34,056 bases of DNA from PVC group bacterium. Its GTDB lineage: Bacteria; Verrucomicrobiota; Verrucomicrobiia; Chthoniobacterales; SZAS-18. Where the stretch lies: positions 1 through 34,056 of the forward strand of contig CAHJWO010000008.1 in the NCBI GenBank assembly GCA_903642295.1. The letters run 5' to 3'. Positions 28,775 to 34,056 of this stretch are shown here, one piece after another. The notes below the pieces were generated by a model, which made no database searches, was not told the DNA's origin, and was given only the letters and a program-made list of their open reading frames with translations. Every line of letters starts with the position of its first letter. Within the stretch, counting starts at the first letter, position 1. The position numbers and the translations under genes were made by a program.

Positions 28775-28969
28775 ATGAGCGACCAAATCGAGACGGACCC
28801 GGACAAAATCGCGGCGCTTTTGGCGCAGGACCGGCGCTTGCGCCAAGCGTCCCGGCCAACATCGCGCGTGGCGCTGGTGCGACAAATTTTGGATCACGCC
28901 CCTTCGGACCCGGCCTCCTCAGAGAAAGTAGGCGGCAAAGCGTTCCCTTGTCCAAGCAGCAGAGCGTGA
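28775..28969 (+). CDS. Small protein paired with a kinase-like gene
   Basis: This 64-residue protein was not recognised. The start is supported by AAGGA eight bases before the ATG. The composition is hydrophilic, with a central Arg-rich helix (ALLAQDRRLRQASRP, then SRVALVRQILDHA). It ends 7 bases before the GTG of the kinase-like gene, so the two are probably co-translated. The small-gene-then-larger-enzyme arrangement resembles TA pairs, but no antitoxin fold is visible. Confidence 0.5.
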   Translation: MSDQIETDPDKIAALLAQDRRLRQASRPTSRVALVRQILDHAPSDPASSEKVGGKAFPCPSSRA

Positions 28970-28976
28970 AGGCCGG

Positions 28977-29543
28977 GTGATTCGTCTGGAGCAGCTTGCC
29001 AGTTTGGGAGAAACGGTTGCGAGAGGACAGGAACACTTCGTGTATGTCCCCGCTGCTTCGTTGCGGGTGGTCAAGGTGACTCGCCCGAACCGCCCTGGTT
29101 ATGGGTTGATGCCAGTCGTCGTGGCTGGACGCTTCGGCCGGAGCGAGGTGGATTTGCGTCCCTGCACCGTCTGGGAGTATTTCGAGCGCCTGCGGTTGCA
29201 CAACGATTGGTTCGCGGACGATATCCGGTACGCAGGGGTGATCCCACAGGCGAACGGCTCTTGGGGCTTCGTCACCAGCCAACCTGCCATCGAAGGAGCC
29301 GTCGGTGCCTCCAGACCCGCCGCGATTGACATCGAACGGTACTTTCGAGCCCGGGGTTTCCAGCCGGTCGCTGGTCACGAAGGCAAAACTTATTATCGAC
29401 CCTCTGATAACGCTGCTGTTTTCGACGCACACGCGGGTAACCTCGTGTGCACCGTTGGTGGTCTGTTACCGATTGATTTGGTGACCGTCCATCCCGACGA
29501 TCAGTTGCTCAGGGTGTTGGAGGAAGGTTTGGGTGCCGGTTGA
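28977..29543 (+). CDS. Kinase-like protein of the polyvalent-protein type
   Basis: This 188-residue protein looks like the stand-alone form of the Ser/Thr/Tyr-kinase-like domain first described in phage and plasmid polyvalent proteins (PF18762, by recall). The matching elements are GETVARGQEHFVYV at the N-terminus, VVKVTRPNRPGYG holding the ATP-site lysine, YFERLRLHNDWFADDIRYAG, TSQPAIEG, YYRPSD, and a degenerate catalytic loop AVFDAHAGNLVCTVGGLLPI with D-A-H-A-G-N and the later P-I-D-L. These mimic the HxDxxxxN and DFG positions of kinases. The start is a GTG with AAGG just upstream. Its 3' end lies 13 bases from the convergent lipid A gene. Activity and targets are unknown. Confidence 0.65.
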   Translation: MIRLEQLASLGETVARGQEHFVYVPAASLRVVKVTRPNRPGYGLMPVVVAGRFGRSEVDLRPCTVWEYFERLRLHNDWFADDIRYAGVIPQANGSWGFVTSQPAIEGAVGASRPAAIDIERYFRARGFQPVAGHEGKTYYRPSDNAAVFDAHAGNLVCTVGGLLPIDLVTVHPDDQLLRVLEEGLGAG

Positions 29544-29556
29544 AAGCTCATCCAGG

Positions 29557-31551
29557 TCAGACCAGGTTGGGACGACTTCGCTCGCCAACCAACGCCAGCA
29601 CCGCCGCCGCCGCTTCTTCCGCGCTGACTGCTTTCATGCACCGCAAATCCAGCGGGCACTGCTGGAGAAAACACGGGCTGCACTCCACCTGATGCCGCAG
29701 GATACGCACGCGCTCCGGCGGTGCCAGCGGGCCGGTCAATCCGGGGTCCGTCGAGCCGAACACTGCCGCCACCGGCACGCCCAGATACGCCGCGAGGTGC
29801 ATGGTGCCGGTGTCGTTGGTCAACAGGGCGTGACACGCCCGCAGCTCGGTCATCAACTCGCTCAGGTTGGTCTTGCCGATGCGGTTCTCGCAGCGGTCGC
29901 CGAGCGCGGCAGCGATGGTTTCGCCCAGCGCCCGGTCTTTTTCGACGCCGAACAGCACCCAATCCACCGGGCGTTCGCCGCTCACCAATTTGGCGGCTTC
30001 CGCGAAACGCTCCGGGAACCACCGCTTGGTCGGGCCGTATTCCGCGCCGGGACAAAGGCCGATGCGCAGGAACGCCCCGCGCGCCGGGAGTGCCGCCGGT
30101 CCGCCCGGCGGCGGTTCGCCAAACGCGGCGACCGCCTCCGCGCCGATCTCTTTCCCGAGATGGGCGTAGCGCAGGGCTTGGTGCGGCTTGTCAGGGGCAA
30201 GGCGGCGCACGACCTTTTCACCGCTTTCCAGTTCTTTCCTGTACAGGTCAACCGGCTCGGGAATCATCTGATTCAATAGCCACCGCCGCCGGTGGCCCGC
30301 GTAGCCGACCCGGCGCGGTACCCCGGCCAGCCAGGCCTCCAACGCCGAGCGCACCGAATTTGGCAGGATGACCGCCGCGTCGAACGGACCCGCGCGCCGG
30401 ATGATCGACGCCACCCCGAACACCCCCGCGCCCGCCGGGATCGGCAGCACGGCGGCCACCCCCGGAACGTCCGCGAACAATCCGGCGATTTTCTCGGGCG
30501 CGAGGACGGTGACCTGCGCGTCGGGCCGTCCGCGCGCGATGGCCTGGAGGGCCGGGATCGTCAGCACGGCGTCGCCCAGCCAGTTCGTCGAGCGCACCAG
30601 GATGCGGAACGGTTTCAATGTCTCCGTCGTCATCCCCGGCGGCAGCGCCATCCCGCGCCGGTAGGTCGCCAGCAGGAACTTGGGCCGGGGGGTTTTCCAA
30701 CGATTATGGACCCAGAACCAATCCGCCGGGGCGGTGTTGATCTGCGCTTCGAGCACCGCGTTGATGCGCGCCGTGAATGCCTCGGTGGTCACGGGCTTGC
30801 CGTCCGGTCCAACCGTCGACATCGGCGGCGAGATCACGACCCGCCACCGCGCGGTCCCGGCGGTATGCACCGCCATCGGCACGACCGTCGCCTCCGTGCG
30901 CAACGCCAGCAACGCCGCCAGCGGCGAGGTGGACGCCAGCCGCCCGAAGAACGGCGCCCAGATGCCGCCGTCGCCCGCGTGCTGATCGACCAACACGCCC
31001 AGCGCGCCGCCCGCGCGCAGGAAGGCCGTCGGCGCGCCGAAACCGCTCTTGCGGCTGAAAAGCTGCACCTTCTGGCGCATCCGCTGCATGTGCGCCTCGA
31101 TGTACCGGTTGCCGAGCGGTTGGTACACCGTGCCCCACTGGAATTCGGGCAGAAACTGGCACAACTGCGCGAAAAGCTCCCAGTTGCCGATGTGGCTGAT
31201 GATGAGCACCACGCCCTTGCCCCGTTCCAGCGCGGCGCGGATGGTCTCCATGCCCTCGACCTGGGCGATCTCGCGCATCCGGGCGGCGTCGAAGTTGGAT
31301 GCCTTGATCGAGCAGAGCAAATTCGCGCCGAGGGTCGTGAAATGCAGCCGTGCCAGCCGCCGGATTTCCGGGCGGGACAGACCATCGCCGTAGGCAATGG
31401 TCAGGTTGCTCACCGCCAGTCGGCGGTATGGCCAGCAGGTCAGGTAGCCGAGCCACCCGAGCGCCTGCCCGATTCGGTACACCGCGCTCAAAGGCAACGC
31501 GGCGATCAAGCCGGTGAACGCGCGGTAAATAAGATAAACGAAATAATCCAT
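29557..31551 (-). CDS. Fusion of LpxL/HtrB-type acyltransferase and family-9 heptosyltransferase
   Basis: This 664-residue protein has two enzymes in one chain. Residues 1-300 are a Kdo-lipid A acyltransferase (LpxL/HtrB family): an N-terminal membrane helix, the catalytic HIGNWE motif (H-x4-E), QPLGNRYIEAHMQRMRQK and VDQHAGDGGIWAPFFGR. Residues from about 320 are a GT9 heptosyltransferase (RfaF-like): FRILVRSTNWLGDAVLTIPA, GLCPGAEYGPTKRWF, NDTGTMHLAAYLGVPVAAVF with GSTDP, and a four-cysteine ending (CSPCFLQQCPLDLRCMKAV). It would acylate lipid A and add core heptose at the inner membrane. Separate genes are the rule elsewhere. The linker KTPRPKFLLATYRRGMALP is intact, so this is a true fusion. 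A lipoprotein and oppA lie upstream on the same strand. Confidence 0.9.
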   Translation of the reverse strand: MDYFVYLIYRAFTGLIAALPLSAVYRIGQALGWLGYLTCWPYRRLAVSNLTIAYGDGLSRPEIRRLARLHFTTLGANLLCSIKASNFDAARMREIAQVEGMETIRAALERGKGVVLIISHIGNWELFAQLCQFLPEFQWGTVYQPLGNRYIEAHMQRMRQKVQLFSRKSGFGAPTAFLRAGGALGVLVDQHAGDGGIWAPFFGRLASTSPLAALLALRTEATVVPMAVHTAGTARWRVVISPPMSTVGPDGKPVTTEAFTARINAVLEAQINTAPADWFWVHNRWKTPRPKFLLATYRRGMALPPGMTTETLKPFRILVRSTNWLGDAVLTIPALQAIARGRPDAQVTVLAPEKIAGLFADVPGVAAVLPIPAGAGVFGVASIIRRAGPFDAAVILPNSVRSALEAWLAGVPRRVGYAGHRRRWLLNQMIPEPVDLYRKELESGEKVVRRLAPDKPHQALRYAHLGKEIGAEAVAAFGEPPPGGPAALPARGAFLRIGLCPGAEYGPTKRWFPERFAEAAKLVSGERPVDWVLFGVEKDRALGETIAAALGDRCENRIGKTNLSELMTELRACHALLTNDTGTMHLAAYLGVPVAAVFGSTDPGLTGPLAPPERVRILRHQVECSPCFLQQCPLDLRCMKAVSAEEAAAAVLALVGERSRPNLV

Positions 31552-31587
31552 GCCGGGTGCCGCTGATCGCCGCCGCTCGATCCTGCG

Positions 31588-32211
31588 TCAATCAATCCTT
31601 TTCAGTACCTGCAACTCGTCAAAAACCACTTTGGTTGGTTGCGCCTCCATGAAATGGATGATTGCCTCCGGCGAATCTTGCAGAACCACGCCGTCCAGAG
31701 AGTCATCCCGCGTCCCATCCTTTTTCGGCGCAATTTCCGTCCTTTCGATCCGCCCCTTCAACTGGCCGGTGGCCACGGCCTGACGAAAAGCAGCCAGCTT
31801 TGGCGTCCAGAACGTGAGCTTCCGGTGGTCGGCGGAGACCTGGTATTTCATAAATTGAAAAGCCGGCTTCCTGCGAGTGGCAGGCTGCTGGCCGGTGGGG
31901 TCGGACGCGGTGAAATTGAGGTAAGTCGCATTCGCCGTCCGGGTCACGAAAAACTTGGCGTTGTCTTTCCCCACCGTCCAATGGCCGTCGGCGGCTCGTT
32001 CGTCCCAATGGCCGTAGCCGTGCCGGTCGAAGCGGATGCTGCCCGACGATTGATCCTTGCCCTGCGTGTTCTGCCACTTGCCGACGAGCAACGGGTCCGG
32101 CCGGGCGTGCTTCGGATCGCTCAGCGGCCGGTCGGAGATAACCGTACAGGCACCCGCCGTCAGCAGCAGGGCGATTGCGCCAAGGAAAGTACGGACACGG
32201 CGGGGATTCAT
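31588..32211 (-). CDS. Predicted lipoprotein, function unknown
   Basis: This 207-residue protein has a lipoprotein signal peptide: basic MNPRRVRTF, hydrophobic LGAIALLLTAGAC, and a lipobox ending in TAGAC with the acylated cysteine at residue 22. The mature part looks like a beta-rich small-molecule-binding domain (DPLLVGKWQNTQGKDQSSGS, GHWDERAADGHWTVGKDNAK). This suggests a lipocalin-like or 'lipid/carbohydrate sensor' fold, but no family was recognised. The ATG at 32211 is chosen because it gives a proper signal peptide. It lies 13 bases after the oppA-like stop and 36 bases before the lipid A fusion gene, so the three are probably one transcript. Confidence 0.7.
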   Translation of the reverse strand: MNPRRVRTFLGAIALLLTAGACTVISDRPLSDPKHARPDPLLVGKWQNTQGKDQSSGSIRFDRHGYGHWDERAADGHWTVGKDNAKFFVTRTANATYLNFTASDPTGQQPATRRKPAFQFMKYQVSADHRKLTFWTPKLAAFRQAVATGQLKGRIERTEIAPKKDGTRDDSLDGVVLQDSPEAIIHFMEAQPTKVVFDELQVLKRID

Positions 32212-32224
32212 CGGGTGAGGTCGT

Positions 32225-33886
32225 TTATCGGGCGGCCTTTCGGAACATCTCCCGGATCGGATGTTCGTCCAGCACGTTGGATTGCACGCCGCCGATCCTA
32301 GCACCGTCGTAAAGCTGGATGCCCACATAAAAATACAGCGGGCAAATCGGCGCGGCCTCGCGGACGAGCAGCGTCTCGGCGCGCCGGAAAATGTCGAACC
32401 GCCGGGCGTGGTCGGGCTCGCGGGCGGCGTCGGCGATGAGCCCGTCGTATTCCGCGTTCGACCAGCCGCAACGGTTGTTGCCGCCGCCCGTCACCCACAT
32501 GTCCAGGAACGTGTTCGGATCGTTGTAATCGCCGATCCAACTCGAACGGGCCACGTCGTAGTCCAGGCTGCTCATGGTGTTGAGATACACCTTGTTTTCC
32601 TGCGGGCGCAAACCCATCGAGACACCGAGTTCACGCTCGAACATGCTTTTCAATTCCACGCCGATGTACTGGTTTTGCTCGCCGTTGTTGTAAAGAAACG
32701 CGAACGGCGGAAATCCCCGGCCCCCGGGAAAACCCGCCTCCGCCAACAGCCGCCGGGCGCGCGCCGGGTCGCGGCCCAGACCCGGCTCGGGCGGTTGATA
32801 GCCGCCGGTGCCGGGCGGCACGAACGACGCGGCGGGAATCTCGCCCGCCCTGGTGATCTTCTCGACGAGGAGTCCCTTGTCCACCACCAGCGAAAATGCC
32901 TGCCGTACGCGCGCATCGTTGAACGGCGGACGCGAGCAGTTGAACCGCAGGAAAAAACTGCCCAGGAACGGCGCGGCATGGAAATACGGCTTCCGCTTGA
33001 GGTCGCCCACCAGCGTCACGGGCACGAGCCCCTTGTCCATGAGCAGGTCACAGGTGCCGCCCGCAAAAAAATTGAGCGCCACGTTTGCCTGGCTGATCGG
33101 CAGCGCGTCCACGGTTTCCAGCCGCACGGCGGCGTGGTTCCAGTAACCGGGGTTCCGGCGCAGCCGCAGCCGGTCGTTGAGCCGCCATTCGTTCAGGATG
33201 AATGCCCCGTTGGTGACGATGTGCGCGGGCGTGGTCCAGGTGTCGCCGTAGTGCTGGACGGTGGCCAGCGGGACCGGCAGTAGCGCGCTGGTGCAGCAGA
33301 GATCGAGGAAAAACGGCGTGGGATGTTCCAGTTCCACCTGGAGGGTCGAATCGTCGAGCGCGTGGACGCCCACCTGCGAGAAGTCCGTCAACCCGGCGGC
33401 CGGGTCGTTGAACCGTTGGCCGTTTTTGAGGTAATAAAGCTGGTAGGAGTTGCGCGCCGCCGTCGCGGGCGTGAGCATCCGCCGCCAGCTTCCGACGAAA
33501 TCCGGCGCGGTGACGCGCTCGCCGTTCGTCCAGAGCGCGTTCGGGCGCAGGTGGAAAGTGTACGTCAACCCGTCGGGCGAGATGTCCCAGCGCTCGGCGA
33601 CGCCGGGCCGGGGTTCACCGGCGGCATTGAAAGTGGTCAGCCCCTCGAACAGTGCGTAAGCGAGGCGCATGTCGAGTTGCGCGGTCATCAGCGCCGGGTC
33701 CAGCGTTTCCGCCTCGCCGCCGTTGGCGAAGGTAAGGTCCGCGCGGGACACACTCCGTCCGCAGCCTGCCAGCAGCAGCGGCAGGACCAAGGACAGCCAC
33801 GCGCCCGCGCAAAATAAAAAACCGCGCCCTCGGGGGAGGGCGCGGTCGAGGCAGGAACGTGGCAGGAGGTCCAGCGCAGCGCGCAT
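32225..33886 (-). CDS. oppA: Oligopeptide ABC transporter substrate-binding lipoprotein (OppA-like)
   Basis: This 553-residue protein is of the SBP_bac_5 family, which captures peptides for import. Diagnostic parts are ADLTFANGGEAETLDPALMT after the signal, LFEGLTTFNAAGEPRPGVAE, RWDISPDGLTYTFHLRPNA, VTAPDFVGSWRRMLTP, FNDARVRQAFSLVVDK, and SWIGDYNDPNTFLDMWVTGG with GNN. The signal peptide runs from an Arg-rich start to a lipobox LLAGC (cysteine at residue 42). No ABC permease or ATPase genes are adjacent. The start at 33886 (GGA five bases upstream) gives a long n-region, and a near-perfect intrinsic terminator lies inside codons 14-25. The real 5' end therefore needs checking, but no better start with a full signal peptide exists. 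Confidence 0.88.
   Translation of the reverse strand: MRAALDLLPRSCLDRALPRGRGFLFCAGAWLSLVLPLLLAGCGRSVSRADLTFANGGEAETLDPALMTAQLDMRLAYALFEGLTTFNAAGEPRPGVAERWDISPDGLTYTFHLRPNALWTNGERVTAPDFVGSWRRMLTPATAARNSYQLYYLKNGQRFNDPAAGLTDFSQVGVHALDDSTLQVELEHPTPFFLDLCCTSALLPVPLATVQHYGDTWTTPAHIVTNGAFILNEWRLNDRLRLRRNPGYWNHAAVRLETVDALPISQANVALNFFAGGTCDLLMDKGLVPVTLVGDLKRKPYFHAAPFLGSFFLRFNCSRPPFNDARVRQAFSLVVDKGLLVEKITRAGEIPAASFVPPGTGGYQPPEPGLGRDPARARRLLAEAGFPGGRGFPPFAFLYNNGEQNQYIGVELKSMFERELGVSMGLRPQENKVYLNTMSSLDYDVARSSWIGDYNDPNTFLDMWVTGGGNNRCGWSNAEYDGLIADAAREPDHARRFDIFRRAETLLVREAAPICPLYFYVGIQLYDGARIGGVQSNVLDEHPIREMFRKAAR
33811..33846 (-). terminator. Intrinsic terminator inside the 5' end of the oppA-like gene
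   Basis: On the minus strand CCGCGCCCTC and GAGGGCGCGG form a 10-base-pair GC stem (33822-33845) with a 4-base loop. The tract TTTTTTATTTT (33821-33811) follows at once. It has the form of a textbook Rho-independent terminator for the gene ending at 33,939. It overlaps the codons for the oppA signal peptide. Confidence 0.8.
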
Positions 33887-33938
33887 GTTCCGGGCAATCG
33901 CCGCCGACGAGAAACGGTCTGCCGTAGGAACCGCCGGT

Positions 33939-34056
33939 TCAGGGCACCGGAGAAACGGCCGGGCCAGGGGCCGGAACATCGCCGGGGGTCGCCACCGGGG
34001 CGGGGGGCGCAGCGACGGGCGTCGGCTCGGGCGCGACCGCCGCTGGCGTCGCGGTC
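33939..34056 (-). CDS. 3' end of an Ala/Pro-rich protein, truncated by the window edge
   Basis: Only the last 38 codons are inside the window. They read ATPAAVAPEPTPVAAPPAPV then ATPGDVPAPGPAVSPVP and a TGA stop at 33,941-33,939. Such Ala/Pro/Val tails are usual for periplasm-spanning or surface proteins and for cytosolic linker ends, so no function can be given. The stop lies 52 bases before the oppA-like start and about 95 bases before the terminator stem, suggesting this gene's transcript ends there. Confidence 0.6.
   Translation of the reverse strand, partial: TATPAAVAPEPTPVAAPPAPVATPGDVPAPGPAVSPVP

Overview
The window is about 34 kb of GC-rich chromosomal DNA. It most likely comes from a member of the Verrucomicrobiota, perhaps the Pedosphaera/Limisphaera side, but that is an inference. 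It rests on a dnaK-groES-groEL block, a PEP-CTERM protein, an LpxL-type acyltransferase fused to a heptosyltransferase, an Ala/Lys/Pro-rich DUF2934 protein, many toxin-antitoxin loci and many short palindromic repeats. No rRNA, tRNA, phage gene, transposase or CRISPR array was found.

Layout. 1-9,400: a SufR-like regulator with half its cysteines missing, a zinc-ribbon coiled-coil protein, dnaK-groES-groEL, a parDE module, a Uma2-family protein, a TPR protein and an unknown gene. 9,500-14,400: an RND efflux permease and its membrane-fusion adaptor behind a palindromic operator-like site, closed by an inverted-repeat element. 14,400-18,200: ligA, a 630-base gene-free stretch with a DnaA-box-like palindrome and a dense array of helices (candidate structured RNA), then brnTA and a glyoxalase. 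18,200-23,600: xylulokinase, a TA pair whose toxin gene is broken by a MITE-like element plus a frameshift, ubiX, a PEP-CTERM protein and threonine synthase. 23,600-28,200: a histone-H1-like DUF2934 protein, then an MMPL exporter, a LolA-like carrier and a FabZ-like hot-dog dehydratase in one direction, resembling part of an aryl-polyene-type lipid export cluster. 28,200-34,056: an OsmC protein, a small protein plus a kinase-like protein of the 'polyvalent protein' type, the acyltransferase-heptosyltransferase fusion, a lipoprotein, an oligopeptide-binding lipoprotein, and the Ala/Pro-rich end of a further gene.

How it fits together. Most genes are housekeeping or envelope functions: protein folding, DNA ligation, efflux, lipid A/core assembly, and export of a possible acyl product. 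Between them lie at least three classical TA modules (ParDE, BrnTA and a TIGR02574-type antitoxin with a RelE/ParE-like toxin), plus one possible non-classical pair. Two families of inverted-repeat elements are scattered through the gene junctions. The strongest items for a second look are the toxin gene split by a 162-bp element whose exact removal rejoins the reading frame, the multi-helix region at 16,801-17,149, and the near-perfect intrinsic terminator lying inside the 5' coding part of the oppA-like gene.
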